Positions 8,625 to 16,658 of a stretch of DNA of 64,000 bases are shown piece after piece (within the stretch, counting starts at the first letter, position 1; every line of letters starts with the position of its first letter). The stretch is taken from the NCBI RefSeq assembly GCF_020707265.1, contig NZ_JAJFEQ010000003.1, forward strand, positions 372,001 through 436,000, written 5' to 3'. This stretch comes from Massilia sp. IC2-477. Its GTDB lineage: Bacteria; Pseudomonadota; Gammaproteobacteria; Burkholderiales; Burkholderiaceae_D. Under the pieces are notes generated by a model, which saw nothing but the letters and a program-made list of their open reading frames with translations, ran no database searches and had not been told where the DNA came from. The translations under genes were made by a program, and so were the position numbers.

Positions 8625-9007
8625 CGCTCTGTCCAGCGCCGGATGACGCAGATGATGCCTGTCGAGCCGCACAGCACGCACCACACGGTGAACATCGACA
8701 GCCGCGGGAAACCCGCCGTCTCGAGAAAGCCGTAGGTGAAGGTGAGGCCGGCCGTGATGCCGGCGCCGAGCGCCAGCGACTCGAGCAGGAAGCGGCGGAT
8801 GTATTCGTCGACGCGCGCGAAATGCCGGGCGATGGCCCACAGCGCCATGCCAAAGCCGATCATGGGCGACAGCAGCACCAGGGTACGCACCGGGCCTTCT
8901 TCCATCGGCCGGCCCCAGCGGATTGCTGCCATCAAGAGCACCGTGTACAGCACCAGCGCTCCCAGCATCTCGCGCATATACGCCCGGCCCACCCGTTTTT
9001 CGTGCAT
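8621..9007 (-). CDS. Membrane protein paired with the XRE regulator
   Basis: A 128-residue protein with about four membrane segments (LGALVLYTVLLMAAI, LLSPMIGFGMALWAI, LALGAGITAGLTFTYGF, MFTVWCVLCGSTGIICVI). It is the first gene of an operon with an XRE regulator and a secreted hydrolase. Pairing of a small four-helix membrane protein with a short XRE regulator is a common arrangement in bacteria, with unclear function. The start at 9007 is chosen because GGAGG lies six bases upstream of that ATG; longer in-frame starts lack such a site. Confidence 0.7.
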   Translation of the reverse strand: MHEKRVGRAYMREMLGALVLYTVLLMAAIRWGRPMEEGPVRTLVLLSPMIGFGMALWAIARHFARVDEYIRRFLLESLALGAGITAGLTFTYGFLETAGFPRLSMFTVWCVLCGSTGIICVIRRWTER

Positions 9008-9139
9008 GACATCCTCCGTGAAGTAAAGTATGCTTGACATCGTAGTCAAGGAAACTAGACATGTCAAGCTCGCTTTACATTTTTATGCAGGCGGCAAACT
9101 CGTCTACAATGCCGCTCCTTTGCTTCCCTTGATGTCTCG

Positions 9140-10387
9140 ATGAGCCAGCTTACCAAGCCACCCCAACGCGTCGCCGTGATCGGCGGCGGCCCCGCCGGCC
9201 TGATGGCGGCTGAAGTGCTGGCGGCGGGCGGCGTGCAGGTCGACGTCTACGATGCGATGGCGTCCGTCGGGCGCAAGTTCCTGCTGGCGGGGAAGGGCGG
9301 CATGAACATCACGCACTCGGAAGAGATCGAGGCCTTCCGCAGCCGCTATGGCAGCCGTGAGCGCGAGGTCGCGCGCTGGCTCGAGGCGTTCGACCCGCAG
9401 GCGGTACGCGACTGGATCCACGGCCTCGGCATCGACACCTTCGTCGGCAGCTCCGGCCGCGTATTCCCGACGGACATGAAGGCTGCGCCACTGCTGCGCG
9501 CCTGGCTGCACCGCCTGCGCGAGGCCGGGGTGCGTTTCCACATGCGGCATCGCTGGCTCGGCTGGCAGGACGGGCGTCTGCGCCTGGCTTCGCCCGACGG
9601 GGAAATCCTGGTCGAGGCCGACGCCACGGTGCTGGCCCTGGGCGGCGCCAGCTGGGCGCGCCTCGGTTCGGACGGCGCCTGGGCGCCACTCCTGGCCGAG
9701 CGCGGAGTCGAGGTGGCGCCCCTCGTACCATCCAATTGCGGCTTCGACGTCGACTGGAGCGCGCACTTCAGCGAGAAGCACGCGGGCGCGCCGCTTACCA
9801 CCGTCGCCATCGCCTGGCGTGGCCGCGACGGCTGCTTGGTGCGGCGCCAGGGCCAGTTCGTGGTCACGGCGACCGGCATCGAGGGCAGCCTGGTGTACGC
9901 GATCTCGGCGCCGCTGCGCGACCAGATCGCCGAGGAGGGCAGCGCCACGATCTGGCTCGACCTGCTGCCGGACTTCGATGCGGACCGTGTGGCGGCCGAG
10001 GTGGCGCGTCCGCGCGGCTCGCGCTCGCTGTCCAGCCACCTCGCTGGCCGCCTGGGAATCAAGGGCGTGAAAGCCGGTCTGCTGCACGAATGCCTGTCAA
10101 AGGATGAATACGCCGACCCACAAACGCTGGCGGCCGCGCTCAAGGCGCTGCCGCTGGTATTGAGGCGCCCGCGGCCGATCGATGAAGCGATCAGCAGCGC
10201 CGGCGGGGTGCGCTTCGACGCCCTGGCCGAAGGCAGCGCGATGCTGCGCGCGCTGCCCGGGCTATTCGTGGCGGGAGAGATGATCGACTGGGAGGCGCCG
10301 ACCGGCGGCTACCTGTTGACCGCCTGCTTCGGCAGCGGCCGCGCCGCCGGACAGGACGTTCTAACCTGGCTCAATCAGAAAAAGTAA
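9140..10387 (+). CDS. HI0933/YhiN-like FAD-dependent oxidoreductase
   Basis: A 415-residue flavoprotein of the TIGR03862 type. The FAD-binding GGGPAG motif is at residues 15-20, followed by the HI0933 signature KFLLAGKGGMNITHSE. The C-terminal FAD-contact region is AGEMIDWEAPTGGYLLTACFGSGRAAG. Members of this broad family are probable FAD/NAD(P)-dependent oxidoreductases with largely unknown substrates; some relatives act in bile-acid or tRNA metabolism. The last 17 bases overlap the end of the convergent DUF2807 gene. Confidence 0.85.
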   Translation: MSQLTKPPQRVAVIGGGPAGLMAAEVLAAGGVQVDVYDAMASVGRKFLLAGKGGMNITHSEEIEAFRSRYGSREREVARWLEAFDPQAVRDWIHGLGIDTFVGSSGRVFPTDMKAAPLLRAWLHRLREAGVRFHMRHRWLGWQDGRLRLASPDGEILVEADATVLALGGASWARLGSDGAWAPLLAERGVEVAPLVPSNCGFDVDWSAHFSEKHAGAPLTTVAIAWRGRDGCLVRRQGQFVVTATGIEGSLVYAISAPLRDQIAEEGSATIWLDLLPDFDADRVAAEVARPRGSRSLSSHLAGRLGIKGVKAGLLHECLSKDEYADPQTLAAALKALPLVLRRPRPIDEAISSAGGVRFDALAEGSAMLRALPGLFVAGEMIDWEAPTGGYLLTACFGSGRAAGQDVLTWLNQKK

Positions 10388-11183
10388 CCGCCCCGTCGCC
10401 GGTGCGGCTGACGCTGCGTTCGGCCGGATTGCCTGTGACCTCGACGTCGCCATTGCCCGACAGCGAAGCGCTAAAGGTCTGGCGCGCATGCACGGAGCTG
10501 CGGCCGGAGCCGGTCTGGCTGACCTCCACACGCTCGGCGCGCAGGTGGCGCGCATCGAGTTCGCCCGAACCGCTGGCGTTGGCGTGCAGCTCGCGGGTGC
10601 TGCCGACGATGGTCATGTGGCCGGCGCCGGTGAGCACGGCTTCGAAGCGTTCGATGCCGGAGCCGGCGTTCAGATCGAGTTCACCGTTGCCGCTCAGGGC
10701 CGCATCCACCTCGCGGAAGCGACCGTTGAAGCGCAGGCTGCCGCGGCCTTCCATGCGGACCTCGATGCGGTCGCCCGAGAAGCCGTTGACGCTGCTGTCG
10801 CCGCCGCCGTCCACCTTGATACTTTCCAGGCGCGGCAGCACCAGCTCGACCTCGATCGGATGGCGGTGGCTCAGCACCATGCCGCGGATGCCGATGTGCA
10901 GGACTTCGTCATCGTTCGACACATCGATATTGTTCAGCAGGCGGGCCTCGCCCCGCACCTTCATCGAGGGCGCGGCGCCGTAGCGCAGGTTCAGGTTGAT
11001 CGGGCCTTCCAGCTCGACCGAGCTGACCCCGGCCGGCACCTCGCGCGATTCGCTCGAGACCTGCCGGCCCTCGGCCTTGGCGGTGACGCCGTTGGCGCGC
11101 AACATGGCGTAGCTCAGGCCGATCAGGACAAAGGCCAGCAACAGCAGGCTGAACCCGACTTTCAGGAGTGCGCGCATCCTCAA
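10371..11183 (-). CDS. DUF2807 (GIN-domain) envelope protein
   Basis: A 270-residue protein with an N-terminal membrane anchor (LLKVGFSLLLLAFVLIGLSYAM) and a repetitive beta-helix-like body, in which each turn carries a G-x-G or S-G-x-G-x-L pattern (VDGGGDSSVNGFSGD, LSGNGELDLNAGSG, LTGAGHMTI, ASGSGELDA). This is typical of DUF2807, the putative autotransporter-adhesin head GIN domain. It would sit on the periplasmic side. It overlaps the upstream DUF1700 gene by four bases, an arrangement common for DUF2807 with HAAS/DUF1700 partners. Function is unknown. Confidence 0.8.
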   Translation of the reverse strand: MRMRALLKVGFSLLLLAFVLIGLSYAMLRANGVTAKAEGRQVSSESREVPAGVSSVELEGPINLNLRYGAAPSMKVRGEARLLNNIDVSNDDEVLHIGIRGMVLSHRHPIEVELVLPRLESIKVDGGGDSSVNGFSGDRIEVRMEGRGSLRFNGRFREVDAALSGNGELDLNAGSGIERFEAVLTGAGHMTIVGSTRELHANASGSGELDARHLRAERVEVSQTGSGRSSVHARQTFSASLSGNGDVEVTGNPAERSVSRTGDGAVTFSD

Positions 11184-11971
11184 GCTCCCTTCAGCAGCGA
11201 CATGTTCATCTTGAGGTAGCGCTTGAGGCCGAGGAAGGTGTATTTCGTGATCACCAGGGACAGCAGGAACAGCAGGATCCCGCCCAGTACCATGACCAGC
11301 CCGAACAGGGTCTGGGTGGCGCGCGATTCGCCGTCCATGTCGGTGGTGATCTGGATGCCGGTATCGGCCACCTTTTCGGCGCGCCGGATGACCATGGCGG
11401 ACCGGCCTTCGTCGCCTGGCTCGGCGTCCGGGTCGACCGGCTGGGGATCTTCCTCGAAGACCTGGATACCGTTCTGGCCGATGGTGACGCGGGTCAGGCC
11501 GTTCTCACGGGTCTCGCGACGCTCGCCCGACTCCAGCACCTCGATCCGGTGCAGCGGATTGTTCAGCACCAGCTCATTGGCGCCGGCGAGCCCGCTCGCC
11601 GTGATGGCGATCCCGGACACATAAAAGCCCAGCGCGGTGCCGTACACCGCGAACAGCAGCGAGGCGTAGACGGCGGCCGGAATCGCCATGAACAGGTTGA
11701 ACACCAGCAGCCCCGCGCCGGCCACGATCATGCGCACGGCATTGGCCGGGCTCTTCTTTTCGTCGAAGGCCTGCATGTGGGCGCTGGCGCGCAGCGTCAC
11801 CGCGATCCTGCGCGGGTCGTCCAGTTCTTCGGCGATGCTTTGCTCGCTGCGTCCGGCGGCGACGCCGTCGACAAAGCGCTGCTCGTACCAGGCCAGGGTC
11901 TTGGCCTGGGTTTCCGGCGGCAGGCCGGTCATGGCCCGCTTCAGCGCGTCGAGATATTCCAGTTTGCCCAT
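11180..11971 (-). CDS. DUF1700 (HAAS) membrane protein
   Basis: A 263-residue protein. The first about 80 residues form the HAAS/DUF1700 domain (YLDALKRAMTGLPPE...AWYEQRFVDGVAAGRSEQSIAEELDDPRRIA). The rest has several membrane segments, near residues 100-150 and again near 225-250. DUF1700 proteins commonly accompany a PadR-type regulator; none is visible here. It is followed, with overlapping stop/start codons, by the DUF2807 protein, so the two probably work together in the envelope. Confidence 0.8.
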   Translation of the reverse strand: MGKLEYLDALKRAMTGLPPETQAKTLAWYEQRFVDGVAAGRSEQSIAEELDDPRRIAVTLRASAHMQAFDEKKSPANAVRMIVAGAGLLVFNLFMAIPAAVYASLLFAVYGTALGFYVSGIAITASGLAGANELVLNNPLHRIEVLESGERRETRENGLTRVTIGQNGIQVFEEDPQPVDPDAEPGDEGRSAMVIRRAEKVADTGIQITTDMDGESRATQTLFGLVMVLGGILLFLLSLVITKYTFLGLKRYLKMNMSLLKGA

Positions 11972-11990
11972 GTGCTGCAGTTCTACGAAA

Positions 11991-12143
11991 TCAGTGATGT
12001 GCCATGACCGGGATCGAGCCGGTCGCCAGCGCGCTGGCCGGCGAAGAACCGCCGATGAGTTCCGGGTGGACCAGCACGGCGGTGCTCAAGGCCACCAGGG
12101 CAATCAGTGCCAGGGTACGCAGGCCGAGTTGGATGTTGTTCAT
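11991..12143 (-). CDS. Small 50-residue membrane peptide
   Basis: A short reading frame encodes a 50-residue peptide starting MNNIQLGLRTLALIALVALS with one hydrophobic segment and a polar tail ending PVMAHH. It lies 19 bases upstream of the DUF1700 gene on the same strand. No strong ribosome site is visible. It may be the first gene of the DUF1700-DUF2807 operon. Function is unknown, and it could be a chance frame. Confidence 0.45.
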   Translation of the reverse strand: MNNIQLGLRTLALIALVALSTAVLVHPELIGGSSPASALATGSIPVMAHH

Positions 12144-12176
12144 GTTGTTCAATCCGTAAGAGGTGTGTCGATGGTG

Positions 12177-13580
12177 CTACTCTACGGAAGTCGGGCTCGC
12201 GCCGCCATCGGCGTGCGACAGGCTGCGGTTTTCGCGGGGCAGGGTGTCGCAGGCGGCGATGACCGTCGCGGCCGCAACGCCGCTGCGCACGGCGGTTTCC
12301 AGCGTCGCCGGGTAGTCGCTGGCCGTGTAGTCGCCCGCCAGCACCAGGCCGGGCAGGGCGGTTTGCACGCCTGGACGCAGCAGGTCCGGGGTGCAGGAAA
12401 AGGTGGCGCGCTTCTCGGTGATCACGCGCGACCACTGGGGCCGGGCCAGCTCCGGACGGCGCAGGTCCTGCGCCAGCTGGGCGGCAATCGCCCCCGCCAG
12501 CGCATCCTGGTCGAGCGCGGCGGCATCCATAGCGGCGCTGACTACCACCGCCACCAGTCCCGGCTGGGTGGCGTCGAGCTGCCCGCGGTCGAAGGCGAAC
12601 TGGCCCCAGCGGCCGGCCGCCGGCTCGTCCAGCAGGGCGTAGAAGGGCAGATCCAGGCGCAGCAGCGGATCGTACTGCAGGTAGCAGGTCGCGATCGGCT
12701 CATAGGCGAGCGCCGAGAGCTGATCGGCCAGTTCCGGCAGATGCGGAGCGAGCAGGGCCGCCGACTGGGTCGCCGGGGTGGCCAGCACCACGGCGTCGAA
12801 GTCGCTCTGGGCGCCATTGAGCGTCGCGCGCCAGCCGTCGGCGTTGCGGCTCAAGGCCTCGAGCCGGGTGCCGGTGGCGACCTGGGCCCCCTGCTGTTCG
12901 AGGTGGCGCGCGGCCGCCTGCGGGAACAGGGATCCCATGTCGGTGCGCGGCAGCAGCATGTCCGAGGCGGCGCGGCGCTTGGCGCCCAGGCTGTCGCGCA
13001 GGACCGCCAGGAAGACCTTGCTTGATGCGCGCTCGGGCGGGGTATTCAGCGCGGCGATGCACAGCGGGTACCAGAGCAGGCGCGCCAGGCGCGGCGTCTG
13101 GCCGAAGCGTTCCAGGAGCTCGTGCACGCTGCAATCCTTGTACAGCACCCAGCCCATCCAGCGCGCGGCGCTGGTAAAGCGCGCCAGGGCCAGCTTGTCT
13201 TCACGCGCCAGGCCCTTGGCGCGCAGCAGGGCGCCGAACAAATGCCAGGGCGCCGGCCAGCGCGGCGCGACAAAGTCCATGCCGCCGCTGCCTTCCGGAT
13301 AGCGCATCTGGACGGGCAGGCGCAGCAGCACCTCGTCCGGGTCGATGCCGACCTGGCGCATGAGGCGCAGGGTCTCGTGGTAAGCGCCCAGCAGGATGTG
13401 CTGGCCGTTATCCAGCATCTTGCCCTGCACTTCGACGCCGCGGGCCCGCCCGCCCAGGCTGCGCGCGCTTTCGACCAGCGTGACACGCGTGCCCTTGGCG
13501 GCGAGTTCAACCGCGGCGGCGCAGCCGGCCCAGCCGCCGCCGGCGACCAGGACCCGCAAGGCCCCCTCAGGTGCGGACAT
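12177..13580 (-). CDS. hpnE: Hydroxysqualene dehydroxylase
   Basis: A 467-residue FAD-dependent amine-oxidase-fold enzyme. The FAD-binding loop AGGGWAG is at residues 13-19, followed by the characteristic LVESARSLGGRARG and DNGQHILLGAYHETLRLM segments of HpnE. The C-terminus has GLVLAGDYTASDYPATLETAVRSG. It reduces hydroxysqualene to squalene, the third step of the HpnCDE route to hopanoids. It overlaps hpnD by 14 bases. Confidence 0.93.
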   Translation of the reverse strand: MSAPEGALRVLVAGGGWAGCAAAVELAAKGTRVTLVESARSLGGRARGVEVQGKMLDNGQHILLGAYHETLRLMRQVGIDPDEVLLRLPVQMRYPEGSGGMDFVAPRWPAPWHLFGALLRAKGLAREDKLALARFTSAARWMGWVLYKDCSVHELLERFGQTPRLARLLWYPLCIAALNTPPERASSKVFLAVLRDSLGAKRRAASDMLLPRTDMGSLFPQAAARHLEQQGAQVATGTRLEALSRNADGWRATLNGAQSDFDAVVLATPATQSAALLAPHLPELADQLSALAYEPIATCYLQYDPLLRLDLPFYALLDEPAAGRWGQFAFDRGQLDATQPGLVAVVVSAAMDAAALDQDALAGAIAAQLAQDLRRPELARPQWSRVITEKRATFSCTPDLLRPGVQTALPGLVLAGDYTASDYPATLETAVRSGVAAATVIAACDTLPRENRSLSHADGGASPTSVE

Positions 13581-14400
13581 AGGTCTTCCAGGCCAGCCAC
13601 AGCTTGCGCAGCGGCGTCAGCGAGATGCGCTGCTTCAGTACCTGGAACTTCTCGTCGGCGATTTCATCGAGCAGGGTGCGGTAGATCGCCGCCATCATCA
13701 GGCCGGGGCGCTGGGCGCGGCGGTCCTGCTTCGGCAGCAGCGCCAGCGCCTCGTCGTAGGTGCGCTGGGCGCGCTCTTCCTGGAAGCGCATCAGGGCTTC
13801 GAACTTCTCGCTGTGGCGGAAATTCAGGATGTCGGCGGCCGTCACGTTGAACTGCTGCAGCTCGTTGACCGGGAGGTAGATGCGGCCCTTGCGCGCATCG
13901 TCGCCGACGTCGCGGATGATGTTGGTGAGCTGGAAGGCCAGGCCGAGCTTTTCGGCATAGGCCAGGGTCTTGGGGTCGGTATAGCCGAAGATGCTGGCCG
14001 ACAGGATGCCGACCACGCCGGCCACCCGCCAGCAATACTTCTGCAGCCCGGCGAAATCGAGGTAGCGGCTCTGGTCGAGGTCCATCTCCATGCCGTCAAT
14101 GATCGCCTGCAGGTGCTGTTCTTCCAGCTTGTAGGCGGCGATGTGCGGCTGCAGCGCCTGGGTCACCGGGTGGGTCGGCGTGCCCTTGTACATGGTCGAG
14201 ACTTCGGTGCGCCACCAGGCCAGCTTGATGCGCGCTACAGAAGCGTCTGAGGTCTCGTCGACGGTGTCGTCCACTTCGCGGCAAAAGGCGTACAGCGCGG
14301 TGATCGCGCGGCGGCGCTCCGGCGGCAGGAACAGGAAGCTGTAATAGAAGCTGGAACCGCTTTGGGCCGTTTTTTGCTGGCAGTAGTCGTCGGGAGACAT
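13567..14400 (-). CDS. hpnD: Presqualene diphosphate synthase
   Basis: A 277-residue trans-isoprenyl diphosphate synthase of the squalene/phytoene synthase family. The two aspartate-rich motifs are CREVDDTVDE near residue 55 and RDVGDDARKGRIYLP near residue 165. It condenses two farnesyl diphosphates to presqualene diphosphate. The N-terminal SPDDYCQQKTAQSGSSFYYSFLFLP is typical of HpnD. It overlaps hpnE, while a REP doublet separates it from hpnC upstream. Confidence 0.93.
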   Translation of the reverse strand: MSPDDYCQQKTAQSGSSFYYSFLFLPPERRRAITALYAFCREVDDTVDETSDASVARIKLAWWRTEVSTMYKGTPTHPVTQALQPHIAAYKLEEQHLQAIIDGMEMDLDQSRYLDFAGLQKYCWRVAGVVGILSASIFGYTDPKTLAYAEKLGLAFQLTNIIRDVGDDARKGRIYLPVNELQQFNVTAADILNFRHSEKFEALMRFQEERAQRTYDEALALLPKQDRRAQRPGLMMAAIYRTLLDEIADEKFQVLKQRISLTPLRKLWLAWKTYVRT

Positions 14401-14447
14401 GTATGAATGCTGGTGTTGTGTGATGCGAATCCGCTATCTTAGCCGAT

Positions 14448-14555
14448 CGTAGGGTGGGCGGGTATTCCGCCCACGCCGTGATCGCGGACCTTTGCGCCTG
14501 TTGCGAATGTACCGCCGTCGGTAACCGCGTGGGCGGACAAGCCGCCCACCCTACG
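14448..14555. repeat. REP doublet, family B, inside the hpnCDE cluster
   Basis: Inverted pair of GTAGGGTGGGCGG...CCGCCCACGC units at 14448-14482 and 14524-14555. It lies in the 171-base gap between hpnC and hpnD and so interrupts an otherwise compact operon. The same unit recurs at 19769, 21544 and 46502 as paired units. Confidence 0.85.
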
Positions 14556-14571
14556 AACGACAGTTCGCGGA

Positions 14572-15381
14572 TTACATGTGCAGGGCGCGCCAGCCAACCA
14601 CGATCCAGTCGGCCGGGGCCAGCGTCGGGCGGCGCCTGAACACGTCGAAGTCGACCTTTTCGATCGCTTCCAGGATGCGCAGGCCGCCCTGCACCATCAG
14701 GCGCAGTTCCCAGCCGACCCGGCCCGGCAGGCGGCGCGCCAGCGGGGCGCCGCTCAGCATCAGGGCGCGCGCGCGGTCGACCTCGAAGCGCATCAGCGCG
14801 CGCCAGGCCGGGGTCGCGGGGCCGGATTTCAGTTCGGCCTCGCTCACGCCGTGGCGCTCCAGGTCTTCCAGCGGCAGGTAGATGCGCCCCTTGGCAAGGT
14901 CGATGGCGACGTCTTGCCAGAAGTTAATGAGCTGCAGGGAAGTGCAGATCGCGTCCGAATCGCGCAGATTGCGCTCGTCCACGGCATCGTACAGTTCCAG
15001 CATCAGGCGGCCGACCGGGTTGGCGGAGCGCCGGCAATAGTCGAGGAGCGCGGTGTAATCGGCGTAGCGCGTGGTTCCCACGTCCTGGCGGAAGGCTGAC
15101 AGCAGGTCGTGCATGGGCGCCACCGGCAGCCGGAACTCGGTCACCACGGCGGCCAGGCGCGCGAACAGCGGGTCGGCCGGGACCACGCCGCGTTCGATGG
15201 CAGCGAGTTCCTGTCCGTAGCGCTCCAGCGCGGCGAGCCGTTCTGGCGGCGCCGCGTCGCCCTCGTCGGCGATGTCGTCGGCGCTGCGGGCGAAGGCGTA
15301 GATCGCCTCGACCGCCGGCACCAGGCGCCGCGGCAGCAGGATCGATGCCACAGGAAAGTTCTCGTAATGCTCGACTGGCAT
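14572..15381 (-). CDS. hpnC: Hydroxysqualene synthase
   Basis: A 269-residue squalene/phytoene synthase homologue. It has the first aspartate motif in ARSADDIADEGD near residue 36 and the second in QDVAIDLAKGRIYLP near residue 160. HpnC converts presqualene diphosphate to hydroxysqualene for HpnE. It begins with the typical VEHYENFPVASILLP. It is the first gene of hpnC-hpnD-hpnE and has a good sigma70 promoter just upstream (15426-15453). Confidence 0.92.
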   Translation of the reverse strand: MPVEHYENFPVASILLPRRLVPAVEAIYAFARSADDIADEGDAAPPERLAALERYGQELAAIERGVVPADPLFARLAAVVTEFRLPVAPMHDLLSAFRQDVGTTRYADYTALLDYCRRSANPVGRLMLELYDAVDERNLRDSDAICTSLQLINFWQDVAIDLAKGRIYLPLEDLERHGVSEAELKSGPATPAWRALMRFEVDRARALMLSGAPLARRLPGRVGWELRLMVQGGLRILEAIEKVDFDVFRRRPTLAPADWIVVGWRALHM

Positions 15382-15425
15382 ATTTGACTGTTGACTCTAA
15401 TGTCGGGATTTCAATGGGTCCGCTG

Positions 15426-15453
15426 ATTATAATTGCTTGATTACAAATGCCAA
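15426..15453 (-). promoter_or_regulatory. Sigma70-type promoter of hpnC
   Basis: On the minus strand TTGGCA (15453-15448) and TATAAT (15431-15426) are separated by 16 bases, close to the consensus. The start codon of hpnC is about 45 bases downstream. The region also lies just upstream of the divergent efflux adaptor gene. Confidence 0.6.
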
Positions 15454-15494
15454 ATGTTTGCCCGTTCGACGCCAATAACGACAAGGGATTCCAC

Positions 15495-16658
15495 GTGTTC
15501 GCTTTTCCGCAGCTTCGCCTCACCCGCCGTGCATATGGCCTGCCGCTCGCTGTCGCTGTCCTTGGCCTGCTGGCCGGCTGCGACAAACCCGCCCCCAGGG
15601 TGGAAGAGGTGCGCCCGGTGCGCGCCATCACCCTGGCCGCCGGCAGTGGGGACGAGCGCGTCGAGTTCTCCGGTGACGTGCGTGCGCGCTACGAGTCGCG
15701 TCTGGCGTTTCGAGTCGGCGGCAAGATCGTCGAGCGCAAGGTCGACGTGGGCGCCATCGTCAAGGATGGCCAGGTCCTGATGCGGCTCGACCCACAGGAC
15801 CTGCGCCTGGCCGAAGCCCAGGCCAGGGCGACGCTACGCGCCGCCGAGACCGAGCGCGACCTCGCCCAGGCCGACTACAAGCGCCACCAGAACCTGCGCG
15901 CCCAGAACTTCGTGAGCCAGGCGGTGCTGGACGCCAAGCAGGCGGCCCTGCGCGCCGCCCAGGCCAATGTCGATGCGGCCAGGGCCGGCCTGCGCGGCCA
16001 GTCGAACCAGGCCGGCTATGCCAACCTCGCGTCCGACACCGACGGCGTGGTGACGGCGGTGGACGCCGAAGTCGGCCAGGTGGTGAGCGCCGGAGCGCCG
16101 GTGGTGCGGGTGGCCCGCACCGACGAAAAGGAGGTCGTGATCGGCATCCCGGAAGACCGGGTGGAACAGCTGCGCCAGGCCAGTGAGGTGAGCGTGCGCC
16201 TGTGGGCCAACCGCGCCGAAGCCATTCCCGGCAAGATCCGCGAAGTCGCGCCGGTGGCCGATCCAGCCACCCGCACCTATACCGTGAAGGTATCGATTCC
16301 GCCGCGGCCGGATATCCGCCTCGGCATGACGGCGACCGTGGAGATGGCGACCAAGGAAGCAAGCGACGCGGCAACACTGCGCGTGCCGCTGAGCGCCCTG
16401 GTGCAGGACAAGGGCGCGACCAGCGTCTGGCTGGTGGAGAAAGGGCGGTCCGGCGTGCCGGCGGTGCAGCTCCGCCGGGTGCAGGTCGCAGGCCAGTCGG
16501 GCAACGACATCCTGCTGTCGGGTGGCGTGCAGCCGGGGCAGACCGTCGTCACGGCGGGCGTGCACCTGCTCAAACCCGGCCAGAAGGTGCGTATCCTGAC
16601 CGCCGACGTCTCGCGCCGCGGCGATACCGAAGCCGCGGCAAGCGGGGGCGGACAATGA
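15495..16658 (+). CDS. RND efflux periplasmic adaptor, lipoprotein
   Basis: A membrane-fusion protein of about 387 residues. After a basic N-terminus comes a lipobox (VLGLLAGC), so it is probably a lipoprotein held to the inner membrane. The body has the usual order: barrel-sandwich hybrid (FSGDVRARYESRLAFRVGGKI), coiled-coil hairpin rich in Ala/Gln/Glu, and beta-barrel. It links an RND pump to an outer-membrane channel. The GTG at 15495 has AAGGGA seven bases upstream; an ATG at 15447 without a clear site would add 16 residues. Its stop overlaps the pump start (ATGA). No outer-membrane factor is adjacent. Confidence 0.88.
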   Translation: MFAFPQLRLTRRAYGLPLAVAVLGLLAGCDKPAPRVEEVRPVRAITLAAGSGDERVEFSGDVRARYESRLAFRVGGKIVERKVDVGAIVKDGQVLMRLDPQDLRLAEAQARATLRAAETERDLAQADYKRHQNLRAQNFVSQAVLDAKQAALRAAQANVDAARAGLRGQSNQAGYANLASDTDGVVTAVDAEVGQVVSAGAPVVRVARTDEKEVVIGIPEDRVEQLRQASEVSVRLWANRAEAIPGKIREVAPVADPATRTYTVKVSIPPRPDIRLGMTATVEMATKEASDAATLRVPLSALVQDKGATSVWLVEKGRSGVPAVQLRRVQVAGQSGNDILLSGGVQPGQTVVTAGVHLLKPGQKVRILTADVSRRGDTEAAASGGGQ

